A stretch of 64,000 nt of DNA from Candidatus Nanopelagicales bacterium (GTDB lineage Bacteria; Actinomycetota; Actinomycetes; S36-B12). This document shows, one piece after another, positions 10,663 through 20,606 of the stretch (position 1 is its first letter; each line of letters opens with the position of its first letter). The DNA lies in the NCBI GenBank assembly GCA_018402075.1, contig JAGYJP010000002.1, forward strand, positions 600,101 through 664,100, written 5' to 3'. The notes under the pieces are model-generated. The model had not been told where the DNA came from and made no database searches. It saw only the letters and a list, made by a program, of their open reading frames with translations. The position numbers were made by a program, and so were the translations under genes.

Positions 10663-11942
10663 CGTGTTGCCTTTCGGTCGGGAGATGAAAGATACCCAAG
10701 GAGGGCCTGAGGTGTGCTGTCCACTGATTCTTGATGACCAGTTTGCAGATTCTTGATTTGCACTTTTTTAGAGCGGATTTCGTCCTCGCCAATGATGACT
10801 ACGTATAGAGCTGCTGAGCGATCTGCATTCTTCATAGCGGACTTTAGTGAACGAGAGTCAAATGACATGTCACATGAGTAGTTTTCCGCTCGAAGGGCTT
10901 GCATGAGGGTCACAGCGAGCAATCGTGCCTGATCCCCCAAAGCGACAAAGTAAATATCTACTATTGCACGGACAAAAGGTGTGAGGCCTTCCGACTCGCA
11001 TGCAAGAAGGGTTCGATCTGTACCAAGGCCAAACCCAATACCTGAAATAGGTTCACCGCCTAACTCGGCCATGAGTCCGTCGTAGCGACCTCCACCCCCG
11101 ATCCCTGATTGCGCGCCCAGCCCCGTATGAACAAACTCAAATGTGGTGCGGGTGTAGTAATCAAGCCCTCGGACCAGTCGTGGATTTTCACGCCACTGCA
11201 CATTGAATGCAGTCAGAAAGCGGCGCACTGCGCTGTAATGGTTGAGGCACTCCTCGCAGAGATAATCAATCATCAACGGTGCCTGAGCGATTTGCGATTG
11301 AACACTCTCTCTTTTGTCATCAAGGACTCGAAGTGGATTAACAGCAGCCCGATCTCTTGTCTCCTGATCAAAGTCACATCCTGCTAAAAACTTTTGGAGA
11401 ATATTTCGATAGTTGGGACGACACACGTAACAACCAAGTGACGTGAGATCAAGATAAAAGTCCTTTAACCCTAGAGACGTAAAACCTTGGTAGGCCAAAG
11501 AAATAACTTCAGCGTCTATTGCGGGGTCATCGCTACCCACCGCTTCCACGCCAACTTGTTGTAACTGCCGATACCTTCCTTGTTGAGGTCGTTCGGCACG
11601 AAAGAACGGCCCCGAGTACCAGAGTTTCGTGGGCAGTGGACCCTTGTCGAGCCTGTTTTCAATGATGGCACGCATCACACCGGCAGTGCCTTCTGGGCGC
11701 AGTGTGATGGATCGGTCCCCACGATCTGTGAATGTATACATCTCTTTACTCACGACATCGGTACTTTCACCAACCCCGCGAACAAAAAGTTCCGTGGATT
11801 CAAACACAGGTAACTCAATGTATTCATAACCTGCTCGAGTGGGGGGAAACGCGAGTGCATCGCGAACAAAGAGAAAATCGCGGCTCCTTGGTGGAACGTA
11901 GTCGGGGACGCCTTTTGGAGCGCTGATTGGATTGCCTTCCAC
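10659..11942 (-). CDS. hisS: Histidyl-tRNA synthetase
   Basis: Charges tRNA-His; 427 aa. The class II core and the histidine-binding signatures [11 protein letters not shown] and GGGGRYDGL are visible, followed by an anticodon-binding domain. The GTG start overlaps the upstream metallo-hydrolase TAG stop by one base, and the 3' end overlaps aspS by 4 nt, so the three genes are one transcription unit. The hisS-aspS pairing is widespread in Gram-positive bacteria. Confidence 0.97.
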   Translation of the reverse strand: MEGNPISAPKGVPDYVPPRSRDFLFVRDALAFPPTRAGYEYIELPVFESTELFVRGVGESTDVVSKEMYTFTDRGDRSITLRPEGTAGVMRAIIENRLDKGPLPTKLWYSGPFFRAERPQQGRYRQLQQVGVEAVGSDDPAIDAEVISLAYQGFTSLGLKDFYLDLTSLGCYVCRPNYRNILQKFLAGCDFDQETRDRAAVNPLRVLDDKRESVQSQIAQAPLMIDYLCEECLNHYSAVRRFLTAFNVQWRENPRLVRGLDYYTRTTFEFVHTGLGAQSGIGGGGRYDGLMAELGGEPISGIGFGLGTDRTLLACESEGLTPFVRAIVDIYFVALGDQARLLAVTLMQALRAENYSCDMSFDSRSLKSAMKNADRSAALYVVIIGEDEIRSKKVQIKNLQTGHQESVDSTPQALLGYLSSPDRKATR

Positions 11943-12658
11943 TACAACCCCCTACCAGGGTGTGCGTGTTCACCATTGGGCGTTCCTGCAAATTGGGTGA
12001 GATAGGGGTTAGCAAATCTCTCCACGCCAATTGAGGTGCTCGGGCCATGCCCTGGATACACGATGGTGGAATCCGAGAGCGGAAGGATGACGTTTTTCAA
12101 TGTCGAGTTCATGGCGCGAGAGTCGCCTCCCGGAAGATCTGTGCGTCCAATAGATCCGGCAAACAGGACATCGCCGGAAAATAGGATATTGGCGCCTGGA
12201 TTGGCGTGCTTAACAACCATTGATCCCTCGGTGTGCCCCGGTGCATGTTGGAACTCGAAATCAATTCCAGCCAACGTCAACCTAGAATCAGACTCCAGAA
12301 TTTCGACTTTTTCGGGCTCCGTCAATTCCAATTCGCCTTTAGTCATGGCGAGTAGTTGGTCACGGGCCGCGGCGAAGCTGCTCCCCGCGGGATCCGCCAA
12401 GCGGTAACGGTCATCTCGGTGGATTAGTGCCGGGATATCAAATTCTTTGCCCAGCGGTGCCACCGACCAGACATGATCTATATGACCATGGGTCAGAATC
12501 ACCGCCGCTGGATGAAGTCGATTCTGACTTATGATCTCGCGAATTCCATCAATCGAGTCCTGCCCAGGATCAATTATTACCGCTGGCTCTCCAGGACCCG
12601 TGGCCACAACATAGCAATTTGTGCTCCACGAGCCTGCCGGAAAACCTTCAATCAACAT
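11942..12658 (-). CDS. MBL-fold metallo-hydrolase (glyoxalase II-like)
   Basis: A 238-residue metallo-beta-lactamase-fold enzyme with the zinc motif THGHIDH, a second-shell [21 protein letters not shown] and the terminal PGHGP histidine. The nearest well-known families are hydroxyacylglutathione or bacillithiol/mycothiol-type thioesterases; the substrate cannot be read from sequence. It is commonly found before hisS in actinobacteria. No Shine-Dalgarno precedes the ATG; TAGGCT lies nine bases upstream. Confidence 0.88.
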   Translation of the reverse strand: MLIEGFPAGSWSTNCYVVATGPGEPAVIIDPGQDSIDGIREIISQNRLHPAAVILTHGHIDHVWSVAPLGKEFDIPALIHRDDRYRLADPAGSSFAAARDQLLAMTKGELELTEPEKVEILESDSRLTLAGIDFEFQHAPGHTEGSMVVKHANPGANILFSGDVLFAGSIGRTDLPGGDSRAMNSTLKNVILPLSDSTIVYPGHGPSTSIGVERFANPYLTQFAGTPNGEHAHPGRGL

Positions 12659-12667
12659 AAGGGTGCA

Positions 12668-12673
12668 AGCCTA
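12668..12673 (-). promoter_or_regulatory. Candidate -10 element for the MBL-hisS-aspS unit
   Basis: TAGGCT (minus strand), nine bases before the ATG at 12658, which has no recognisable Shine-Dalgarno. This matches the actinobacterial TAnnnT -10 pattern and implies a very short or absent leader. No convincing -35 element is seen. Inference from spacing only. Confidence 0.4.
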
Positions 12674-12745
12674 TCTACTGGAGACGTTTAGACTGCGTCC
12701 CGTCGAATAAACCACCATAAGACAATCTGGCAATGGAGACCTCAT

Positions 12746-13534
12746 ATGTCATCCCACAAACGTGAACGCGAACTGGCTCGAGCCAAATACGAGCGTCAGC
12801 AGGAACGGCGGGCCCAGAGGATGGTTAAAGCTCGCCGAAATCAGCGAATTGCCGCTCTGATTGTTGTAGGTGCGATTGTTGCGGCTGGCGTTGGCTGGGT
12901 GATCTTTAATGCCAGTGGGTCAGATGACTCGGTGATAGCGGACGCCCCAATACCAACAGAAGAAGGCCTCGCATCCAGCCCTGCCGATTGTGCACCACCC
13001 GGTACTCCCCGTGCCGATGACATTCAATTCCCCGAAGGTCCAGCTCCCCGCTCCGAGCTACCAACAAATCTCACGTTCGCCACCAATTGCGGGGAAATTG
13101 TGATCGAGCTTGATCCCGATGCGCCAGAGACTGTCGCCTCTGGGGCCTTTCTCGCGGACAATGGCTTTTATGACAACACAAGTTGCCACCGCTTAACGAC
13201 AGCAGGTATTTTCGTCCTCCAATGCGGGGACCCGGCCGGCAATGGAACCGGAGGACCTGGATATGTGGTTCCTGATGAAAACCTCCCAGGGGAAGGTGCC
13301 GCCAATTACCCAGCCGGCACTATTGCCATGGCCAATGCGGGACCGGGCACTTCCGGCTCTCAGTTCTTCATCGTGTATCAAGACACCACTCTTCCCGCCG
13401 GATACACGATATGGGGCCAGGTGACTAGTGGCCTAGATATCGTCCAACAGATTGCTTCCGTGGGTGTCGTGGACGGATTGACCGACGGAATCCCTGTCCA
13501 GCCGGTTTTCATCAATTCGGCAACAGTTTCTTAA
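12746..13534 (+). CDS. Membrane-anchored cyclophilin-type peptidyl-prolyl isomerase
   Basis: Probable extracytoplasmic prolyl isomerase. The N-terminus is a charged helix (residues 1-34, many Arg/Lys/Glu), then one transmembrane segment (about 35-54), a Pro/Ser/Ala linker and a cyclophilin domain (about 107-262) with GEIVIELDPDAPETV, FYDNTSCHRL, GTIAMANAG and SGSQFFIVYQDT. The ATG has GGAG at good spacing. It is divergent from the hisS unit. In actinobacteria a cyclophilin of this layout commonly lies between rel and hisS. Confidence 0.93.
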   Translation: MSSHKRERELARAKYERQQERRAQRMVKARRNQRIAALIVVGAIVAAGVGWVIFNASGSDDSVIADAPIPTEEGLASSPADCAPPGTPRADDIQFPEGPAPRSELPTNLTFATNCGEIVIELDPDAPETVASGAFLADNGFYDNTSCHRLTTAGIFVLQCGDPAGNGTGGPGYVVPDENLPGEGAANYPAGTIAMANAGPGTSGSQFFIVYQDTTLPAGYTIWGQVTSGLDIVQQIASVGVVDGLTDGIPVQPVFINSATVS

Positions 13535-13576
13535 CTTTTCGGCTGATTACTTCACATTTCACTGACGATGAGACAG

Positions 13577-13618
13577 AGTGATGCATAGGAATAGAGAAGT
13601 GATGCATAGGAATAGAGA
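13577..13618. repeat. Two tandem 21-bp repeats
   Basis: AGTGATGCATAGGAATAGAGA occurs twice without a gap or mismatch in the spacer between the cyclophilin and DUF349 genes. No coding frame here is convincing. Confidence 0.9.
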
Positions 13619-13655
13619 CATGGGTGAAATGATTTGGGAGAAGGAGCATCGTGAA

Positions 13656-13700
13656 GGGCACAAGGTAGAACGGGCACAAGGTAGAACGGGCACAAGGTAG
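13656..13700. repeat. Tandem 16-bp repeats, 2.8 copies
   Basis: GGGCACAAGGTAGAAC is repeated twice exactly, followed by a 13-base partial copy. It is the second, unrelated tandem repeat in the 292-base spacer 13535-13826. The rest of that spacer shows no gene; the DUF349 ribosome-binding site GAAAGG is at its right end. Confidence 0.9.
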
Positions 13701-13826
13701 GTTCATGTATCGGAGTTCACTCTCAGATCGAAAATCTCAGTTCAGTACTTACCCACAAAGCACGGAAAAACACTGATTTACGGCGGCAATCATCAGGGTT
13801 GCCCAACCTATTGAAAGGTTATACAG

Positions 13827-15116
13827 ATGAATGTCCACCCCACTCCGGCGTCCTTGAAACCAGTGATCCGGCCAGCCATTTCCCAGGCTTCCCGATGGGG
13901 AAGGGTGACCGATGATGGCACCGTGTATCTCAAGGCCCCTGAAGGTGAGGTGTTGGTTGGTCAATACACCGTGGGTACACCTCAAGAGGGGCTCACATTC
14001 TATGCAAGAAAATTTGACGACCTTGTTGTAGAGGTCGATATTTTGGAGTCACGCCTGAGGGACTCCAAAGTCGGCTCAGACGCGGCACAGGCCGTTCTTT
14101 CCAAGGTACGCGATTCACTCGCCACCCGCTCATTCGTTGGTGATATCGCCGGATTAGAAACCCGCTGCCTACAACTTGAGAACTTAATTGCCCGCCAACG
14201 AGAGGCTGACAAAGCCCGAAAGCAGGCACAGCGCGAGGAGTCCCGTCAACGCCGCGAGGTCTTGGTCGCCGAAGCCGAGTCCCTAGCCACATCAAAGTCT
14301 TGGAAAAGCACCACCGAACGATTCACCGCAATTGTTGAGGAGTGGAAGGCGCTACCCCGCGTTGACCGTGCGGCGGAACAGGAAATGTGGAAACGCCTCA
14401 GTTTGGCGCGGACAACATTTGACAAGAGCCGTCGAGCACATTTCCATGAACTTGACGCAGTGCGTAAAGATGCACTTTCTCGTAAGCGCGAACTGATCGC
14501 ATCGGCTCAGGCAGCTGCCTCAACCCCAGATCCCAAGGCGGGGATTAAAAAGTTCAAAGATCTAATGGCTGAGTGGAAGAAAGCGCCACGGGGCTCACGT
14601 GCCGATGAAGACAAATTGTGGAAACGATTTAAATCGGCCCAGGATGAATTCTTCACTAAACTTAAGGCTACCGAGGCCCAAGAAGACGCCAAATTGCAGG
14701 AGAACCTTCCCGCTAAAGAGGCTCTCTTGGTGCAAGCCGAATCACTGCTTCCCATTGAGGGCAAAGACCTGAAAGCCTTGAAACGATCACTCCGCGAGAT
14801 TCAATCTGCCTGGGACAAAGCCGGAGAGTTGCCCAAGGCGGATCGCGCGCGTCTTGACGGGCGACTCAAAAAAGTTGAGGATGCCATCCGAAGCGAGGAT
14901 GACAAGCAATGGAGTGCAGTTAATCCTGAAGTAATTGCCCGCGCGGCGGACACCGCAAACGCCTTTTCCGAAGGGCTGGCCCGCTACCAGCGCGAGTTAG
15001 CCCAGGCTATTTCTGATGGCGATTCCAAGAGTGTCGAAAAATTAGAGGCATCAATCAGCAATCTCAAGGCCCTTCTGGGTGCAGTGGAGAATGCAGCAAC
15101 TGCAACTCGCAAATAA
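13827..15116 (+). CDS. DUF349 domain-containing protein
   Basis: A 429-residue, highly charged, helix-rich protein, probably cytosolic. After an N-terminal beta-rich part (about residues 25-65) it is largely coiled coil with repeated DUF349 units, visible as recurring W..........P..DR/DE..LW.RF...., for example EEWKALPRVDRAAEQEMW and AEWKKAPRGSRADEDKLW. Function is unknown in the family; actinobacteria usually encode one copy near rel. AAAGG lies eight bases before the ATG. Its end faces rel with a 4-nt gap. Confidence 0.88.
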   Translation: MNVHPTPASLKPVIRPAISQASRWGRVTDDGTVYLKAPEGEVLVGQYTVGTPQEGLTFYARKFDDLVVEVDILESRLRDSKVGSDAAQAVLSKVRDSLATRSFVGDIAGLETRCLQLENLIARQREADKARKQAQREESRQRREVLVAEAESLATSKSWKSTTERFTAIVEEWKALPRVDRAAEQEMWKRLSLARTTFDKSRRAHFHELDAVRKDALSRKRELIASAQAAASTPDPKAGIKKFKDLMAEWKKAPRGSRADEDKLWKRFKSAQDEFFTKLKATEAQEDAKLQENLPAKEALLVQAESLLPIEGKDLKALKRSLREIQSAWDKAGELPKADRARLDGRLKKVEDAIRSEDDKQWSAVNPEVIARAADTANAFSEGLARYQRELAQAISDGDSKSVEKLEASISNLKALLGAVENAATATRK

Positions 15117-15120
15117 TTCT

Positions 15121-17367
15121 CTACACCCGATAGGCGTCAAACACACCTTCCACGCCCCGGACCGCCTTCAATACCGAACCCAAATGCTTAGGATCTGCCA
15201 TCTCAAAGGTGAATCGAGATGTGGCGATTCTATCCCGCGTGGTCGCTACCGACGCATTCAGAATGTTCACATGCGTATCAGACAGGGCTTTGGTGACATC
15301 GGCCAATAATCGGGACCGATCAAGTGCTTCCACAGCAATATTGACCAAAAACACACTTTGCGGGGTGGGTGCCCATTCCACCTCCACTAATCGCTCGGGC
15401 TGGCTTTTTAGCGATTCCACATTCACGCAATCCCCCCGGTGCACTGATACACCCGAACCTCGAGTAACAAAACCAAAAATTGAGTCTCCCGGTACAGGTG
15501 TGCAGCAACGGGCTAATTTCACCCAGACATCGTCGGTGCCCTTAACCACCACGCCTACGTCATGTGTTCGTGATCGAGTGTGTGTACCAAAACTTGGGAG
15601 CATGGTTTCTGCGGTGTCGTCTGCAGCCCCATCTACACCGCCGGAGGAATCAATCAAACGGCTCACTATCGATTGGGCAGAAATTCTTCCTTCCCCGACG
15701 GACGCGTAGAGCGCCGAAACATCAGCCTGATGAAGATCTGCAGCAATGGTGAGGAGTGCTTGATTGGTCATCATGCGTTGCAGTGGCAAACCTTGTTTGC
15801 GCACAGCTCGAACTATTTGATCCTTACCGCTTTCAATGGCTTCATCGCGCCGTTCTTTGGAGTACCACGCTTTAATTTTGCTTCGAGCACGCGCTGAAGA
15901 CACGAAGTTAAGCCAGTCTCGGCTAGGGCCAGCACCTTCAGACTTTGATGTAAAAATTTCAACGACATCGCCATTGGACAGTTCTGACTCCAAAGGCACC
16001 AGTTTTCCATTGACGCGCGCACCGACACATCTGTGCCCTACTTCAGTGTGAACCGAGTAGGCGAAATCAACGGGTGTGGAACCTGCTGGGAGTGAAAATA
16101 CATCGCCCTTGGGAGTAAATATGTAGACCTCAGCGCTTCCTAAGTCATAACGCAAAGAATCAAGAAACTCACTCGGGTCAGTCGTTTCCCGCTGCCAGTC
16201 CATTAATTGCCTCAGCCAGGCAAAATCATCCATTTTGACATCGGAGCCTTGCTTGTATCGCCAGTGTGCAGCCACTCCATATTCAGAGGCTCTGTGCATC
16301 CCGTGAGTTCGAATCTGTACTTCCACCGGCTTGCCATCGGGTCCGATCACAGTTGTGTGGAGCGATTGATACATATTGAACTTAGGCATTGCGATGAAAT
16401 CCTTAAACCTACCGGGCACTGGACTCCATTTGGCATGGATAGTCCCTAGGGCGGCGTAGCAATCACGAATATCATCGACGAGTATTCGAACTCCAATCAA
16501 ATCGTAAATATCAGTGAAGTCTCTACCACGAACAATCATCTTTTGATAAATCGAATAATAATGTTTGGGACGTCCCGTCACCTGGGCTTTAATTTTGCTC
16601 TTTCGAAGATCCTCATTCAGGTGATCCACAATCACGTTGAGATTTCTTTCTCGCGACGGGGCTCTTTGCTCAACCAAACGATCTATTTCTTCAAACATTT
16701 TCGGGTGCAATGTTCCAAACGCCAAGTCTTCGAGCTCCCACTTAATCGCATTCATTCCAAGCCGGTGGGCTAGCGGGGCATATATTTCAAGCGTCTCCCG
16801 GGCTTTCTTATCTTGTTTGGCATCAGGTAGGTACCTGAGCGTGCGCATATTGTGCAAACGGTCTGCCAACTTGATCATGAGCACTCGTATGTCTCTGGCC
16901 ATGGCTACGACCATCTTTCGAACGGTTTCCGCGGCAGTAGCTTCCCCATACGTCACTTTGTCGAGTTTGGTCACACCGTCGACCAACAGGGCAATTTCGT
17001 CACCAAAGTCTTCTCTGAGTGCGTCCAGTGAGTAACCACAATCTTCTACAGTGTCATGGAGTAAGGCAGCTGCAAGCGTCGAAGACGTCATGCCCAATTC
17101 CGCAAGGATCTCGGCAACTGCAACCGGGTGGGTAATGTACGACTCACCAGATCGCCTCTTTTGTTCCCGGTGCATGTAACGAGCCGTTTCGTATGCCCGT
17201 TCGACAACTTTGGTGTCGGATTTCGGGTGGTACTTGCGCAGGGTTCTCAGCAATGGTTCAATCTCAGAGTTTCCTGACCGCGTGGTGAAACGGCCGAGCC
17301 TGGAACGCAGCCCTGTCTCCGATGCAATAATTGGTTCTTCTACGGGCGTGACAAGGTTCTCTGTCAC
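15121..17367 (-). CDS. rel: Bifunctional (p)ppGpp synthetase/hydrolase
   Basis: Long RelA/SpoT homologue, 748 aa, controlling the stringent response. Order: HD hydrolase domain with the intact HDTVED motif (about residues 105-110), synthetase domain ([39 protein letters not shown]), TGS domain ([16 protein letters not shown]), zinc-finger-like CCTPVPGD and a C-terminal ACT domain (about 675-748). Retention of HDxxED argues for both activities. The GTG start has GGAGG seven bases upstream. It is downstream of secF; the apt gene usually lying between secF and rel is absent. Confidence 0.97.
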   Translation of the reverse strand: MTENLVTPVEEPIIASETGLRSRLGRFTTRSGNSEIEPLLRTLRKYHPKSDTKVVERAYETARYMHREQKRRSGESYITHPVAVAEILAELGMTSSTLAAALLHDTVEDCGYSLDALREDFGDEIALLVDGVTKLDKVTYGEATAAETVRKMVVAMARDIRVLMIKLADRLHNMRTLRYLPDAKQDKKARETLEIYAPLAHRLGMNAIKWELEDLAFGTLHPKMFEEIDRLVEQRAPSRERNLNVIVDHLNEDLRKSKIKAQVTGRPKHYYSIYQKMIVRGRDFTDIYDLIGVRILVDDIRDCYAALGTIHAKWSPVPGRFKDFIAMPKFNMYQSLHTTVIGPDGKPVEVQIRTHGMHRASEYGVAAHWRYKQGSDVKMDDFAWLRQLMDWQRETTDPSEFLDSLRYDLGSAEVYIFTPKGDVFSLPAGSTPVDFAYSVHTEVGHRCVGARVNGKLVPLESELSNGDVVEIFTSKSEGAGPSRDWLNFVSSARARSKIKAWYSKERRDEAIESGKDQIVRAVRKQGLPLQRMMTNQALLTIAADLHQADVSALYASVGEGRISAQSIVSRLIDSSGGVDGAADDTAETMLPSFGTHTRSRTHDVGVVVKGTDDVWVKLARCCTPVPGDSIFGFVTRGSGVSVHRGDCVNVESLKSQPERLVEVEWAPTPQSVFLVNIAVEALDRSRLLADVTKALSDTHVNILNASVATTRDRIATSRFTFEMADPKHLGSVLKAVRGVEGVFDAYRV

Positions 17368-17433
17368 GTTGTCACCTCCCCGCTCCCAGGCATCAGAAAG
17401 AATGTATGGACTCCCGGACTAATTCTACGTTCA

Positions 17434-18543
17434 CTAGCCTTTTTTGCGCTTTGATCGGGGCTGCCTTCGAGGTTGATTTCTCTCGATCACTGCACTTTCG
17501 CTTACCAATATGACATCGAGCGAGTCGGGATCAACATCGGAAACTTCAATTGCACCAGCTTCAGCGGCCTTCTTAGCCACCTGAATCCTCCGCGATTTAA
17601 CTCGGGTTGCCAGCGATTTCATTTCGGGGGTTGCGGACTTTAATTGCGCGAGCACAGGTGTGGCAAGGAATATTGAGGAATAGGTTCCCACAACCATTCC
17701 TATGCCCAAAGCGACAGCTAAGTCGAGCAGTGTCCCCGCACCCAGAATGTATGCTCCCACAAAAATAATCGCAACAATGGGTAACAACGCCACGATGGAC
17801 GTATTGATTGATCGAACCACCGTTTGGTTAACTGCAAGGTTGGCCGCCTCGTCATAGGTCAAAATTGATTGACCTGTAATACCTCGGGTGTTTTCCTTCA
17901 CTTTGTCGAAAACAACAACTGTGTCGTACAGCGAATAACCAAGAATTGTCAAAAAGCCAATGACCGTAGCTGGTGTCACTTCTAAGCCGGTAAGAGAGTA
18001 AATGCCAATGGTAATGACCATATCGTGAACCAACGCAATCATTGCTGCAACAGCCATGCGCCAATGGAAATATATTGTCATGAATAAGGTTACGAGAATT
18101 AAGAAGACACCTAAGCCCTGAAGAGCCTTCTTTGAGATTTCCGCACCCCACGTGGGACCCACTACTTGGAATTTGATTTGGTCGGGCGTTGTGCCACAGG
18201 CCTCGGACAACACGGCAGCCAATTCCTCGGACTGATCCGGTGTCAATGTCTCCGTCTGCACTCGAATAATTCCTGACCCTGACTGAGTCACGATTGTCTG
18301 TGCCCCAGTGAGTGATTCGGAAGTGTTTCGCGCTTCCTCTACCGAACAGGTGGCGTTTGGAATCGTGTAATCAGCTCCGCCTTTAAATTCAATACCCAGA
18401 TTGAGACCTTTAAATACAAGTCCACCAATGCTAATCAGCAGCAAGATGGCACTGAGGGTGTACCAAGTCTTTTTTCTCGCGATGAAGTTATATGAAATAT
18501 CCCCGCGATATAGGCGTTGTCCAATTGTCCCCATTTTGCTCAT
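17434..18543 (-). CDS. secF: Protein translocase subunit SecF
   Basis: Works with SecD in the SecYEG-associated complex that uses the proton gradient to complete export. The 369 residues contain six transmembrane segments with a periplasmic loop after the first; GIEFKGGADYTI, and the conserved GYSLYDTVVVFDKVKEN in the membrane core are visible. A basic C-terminal tail ends in RRQPRSKRKKG. Its start overlaps secD by 4 nt. Confidence 0.97.
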   Translation of the reverse strand: MSKMGTIGQRLYRGDISYNFIARKKTWYTLSAILLLISIGGLVFKGLNLGIEFKGGADYTIPNATCSVEEARNTSESLTGAQTIVTQSGSGIIRVQTETLTPDQSEELAAVLSEACGTTPDQIKFQVVGPTWGAEISKKALQGLGVFLILVTLFMTIYFHWRMAVAAMIALVHDMVITIGIYSLTGLEVTPATVIGFLTILGYSLYDTVVVFDKVKENTRGITGQSILTYDEAANLAVNQTVVRSINTSIVALLPIVAIIFVGAYILGAGTLLDLAVALGIGMVVGTYSSIFLATPVLAQLKSATPEMKSLATRVKSRRIQVAKKAAEAGAIEVSDVDPDSLDVILVSESAVIERNQPRRQPRSKRKKG

Positions 18544-20177
18544 GTGAGCGCCTCTCTTCGTTTACGCCTAGATTGGCCCGCCATAGCATCAGCCACACTG
18601 ATTCCGCCCAAACGCTCTGGATCCAGACCCGTCCAACGGGATCCACGCTGCATGAATTTCGATCTGCCAAGTAGAACAACGACTGGATGCGTGAACCAAA
18701 AAGCGATCATGATGTCCATGAGAGTCGTGAGTCCGAGGACGAACGCAAACCCCCGCACGCTGCCCACGGATAGCAAATACAGAACGGCAGCAATCAGAAG
18801 AGAAATGAAGTCTGCCGCGAGGAGGGTGCGACGGGCCCTTATCCATCCCGAATCACAGGCCTGTCGCAGAGATTTTCCATCGCGTATTTCGTCGCGTATT
18901 CGTTCGAAATACACAATGAATGAATCAGCCGTTACTCCAATTGCAATCACCGCACCCGCAACACCTGCCAAACTCAGAGTTAGCCCCACGGTCTTGCTAA
19001 GAACAATGAAGATGAAGTAGGTCATTGATCCCGCAACAATCAAACTCACTGCCGCTACGATGCCCAAAACTCGATAATAAAAGAGCAAATAGAGAGTAAC
19101 GAGAATCAAGCCGATGCCACCTGCAATCAGCCCTGCTTCAAGCTGATCACGACCAACCGTTGGCGAGATCGTCGTGATATCCACAGGTTCCAAAGTCACC
19201 GGCAACGCGCCATAGCGCAACACATTGGCAAGATCACGGGCTTCCTGTGCGGTGAAATCTCCCTCAATAGAAGCCTGACCTCCCAAGATTGCTTCATTGA
19301 ATCGAGGCGCGGAAACGACCACACCGTCAAGAACAATGGCGAAGGCATTACATGGGCTTTGGCCTGCACCACACTCGGGAAGCGCAGTCAACTCCGTTGA
19401 AGCTTGTGCCAGCGCTGAAGCACCCTCTGAATCGAATTCGAGGTTTACTACCCAGCCCACTCCACCTTGCGGGAGTTCCGCCGTTGCATCAACGACATTT
19501 GTCCCCTGAATGAATGCCGGCTGAAGCGAGTACTTGGAGGACCCCGTCTGTTCACATGTACCGAGCCAGAGTTCCGGGTTATCTGGCGTGCCTCCGGAAA
19601 AATTCAATGGGTCAAGGCAATTGAGCGCATTCACTTCAGCTTCAAATTCAGGAGTATTGCTGGCTGCCTGTACCAACTCGGGTGCAGTGTCCGAAGATAC
19701 TGAATCTGCGGCTCCAGCGTCACTCGAAGCATTGCCATTCGAATCTGCAGCAGATGATTCGTCATCTACGGAGGCAACCGGGCTCGGCGCAAGAACACTC
19801 CAAACAGGGCGAAAATTGAGAAGTGCCGTCTGCTGAACTAGTTCCACCAGACGTTCTTGATTTTCTCCAGGTACCGACACCACAATGGCTGCATCATTAC
19901 CGGAGCCCGCAGTGGTGACTTCAGATTCCACTACACCCAGACTGTCCACCCGGGCTCTCAGAATCTCCACCGTTTGAGACAATTGATCATCGGTGATTTC
20001 AGCACCTTCAACTACCGGTGTGGGGATCAAAATGATCTGGGTTCCACCTTGAAGGTCAAGACCCAATTTCACCGATGAATCGGTGCCTGGAAAAAACGCC
20101 CACATGCTGAAGCCCACCAAAACGACGAGGAGAGCCGACAGTAAGCGCCAAGGCCTAGTCTTAATCGGTGTAGCCAC
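18540..20177 (-). CDS. secD: Protein translocase subunit SecD
   Basis: Partner of SecF; 545 aa. N-terminal transmembrane helix, LGLDLQGGTQI, a large extracytoplasmic P1 domain, then five C-terminal membrane segments with AIGVTADSFIVYFERIRDE. A Ser/Asp/Ala-rich low-complexity stretch (about residues 131-175) is inserted in P1, as often seen in actinobacterial SecD. AGAGGAG precedes the GTG start. It lies 73 nt downstream of yajC. Confidence 0.97.
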   Translation of the reverse strand: MATPIKTRPWRLLSALLVVLVGFSMWAFFPGTDSSVKLGLDLQGGTQIILIPTPVVEGAEITDDQLSQTVEILRARVDSLGVVESEVTTAGSGNDAAIVVSVPGENQERLVELVQQTALLNFRPVWSVLAPSPVASVDDESSAADSNGNASSDAGAADSVSSDTAPELVQAASNTPEFEAEVNALNCLDPLNFSGGTPDNPELWLGTCEQTGSSKYSLQPAFIQGTNVVDATAELPQGGVGWVVNLEFDSEGASALAQASTELTALPECGAGQSPCNAFAIVLDGVVVSAPRFNEAILGGQASIEGDFTAQEARDLANVLRYGALPVTLEPVDITTISPTVGRDQLEAGLIAGGIGLILVTLYLLFYYRVLGIVAAVSLIVAGSMTYFIFIVLSKTVGLTLSLAGVAGAVIAIGVTADSFIVYFERIRDEIRDGKSLRQACDSGWIRARRTLLAADFISLLIAAVLYLLSVGSVRGFAFVLGLTTLMDIMIAFWFTHPVVVLLGRSKFMQRGSRWTGLDPERLGGISVADAMAGQSRRKRREALT

Positions 20178-20250
20178 GAAACTCCTCTGAGGTTGAACTG
20201 CACATCAGCAGCGCTAAAAGACGAAAAATTTAATGCATGGGCACTGAAAT

Positions 20251-20538
20251 CTACTCAGGGAGCTCAATCTCTTCGATTGCCGGGGGCGTAATCACTTTGG
20301 ATACGGCCGCTGGAAGGATCCTAATCACGGTCCCAGGACTTATTTCCAGCAAAAGCTCCTCTTCGGATGCGCTACGAACCGTTCCGAAAATACCTGCTGT
20401 TGTCATAACTTCTGTGCCCGCGGTGACACTAGCCACCAATGCGGCCTGAGCCTTTTGCCGATTCTTCTGTGGGCGGATCAGTAGAAAATAGAAAGCAACC
20501 ACGAGAAGTAGCAGTGGTGCAAGGCCAAGTAGATCCAT
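20251..20538 (-). CDS. yajC: Preprotein translocase subunit YajC
   Basis: Small auxiliary component of the SecDF complex, 95 aa, with one N-terminal membrane helix (about residues 3-20), the family signature LIRPQKNRQK and a soluble tail containing GTEVMTTAGIFGTV. It is in its standard place between ruvB and secD. Confidence 0.93.
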   Translation of the reverse strand: MDLLGLAPLLLLVVAFYFLLIRPQKNRQKAQAALVASVTAGTEVMTTAGIFGTVRSASEEELLLEISPGTVIRILPAAVSKVITPPAIEEIELPE

Positions 20539-20606
20539 GTGATTCCTTCATGTGTGGGGGCGGTGGCCCTGATCGAGATTCGTAAGGGTAACGATAACCC
20601 TCCGAG

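Noticed and set aside
11942..12658. Metallo-beta-lactamase resistance gene
   Set aside because: Motifs fit the wider MBL-fold (glyoxalase II-like) family, and the gene sits in the hisS unit; nothing points to antibiotic hydrolysis.
13577..13700. CRISPR array
   Set aside because: Copies are contiguous without spacers, too few, and there are no cas genes.
13512..13706. Minus-strand open frame in the repeat-bearing spacer (repeated SIPMHH)
   Set aside because: The repeated residues simply reflect the 21-bp DNA repeat, and it overlaps the end of the cyclophilin gene.
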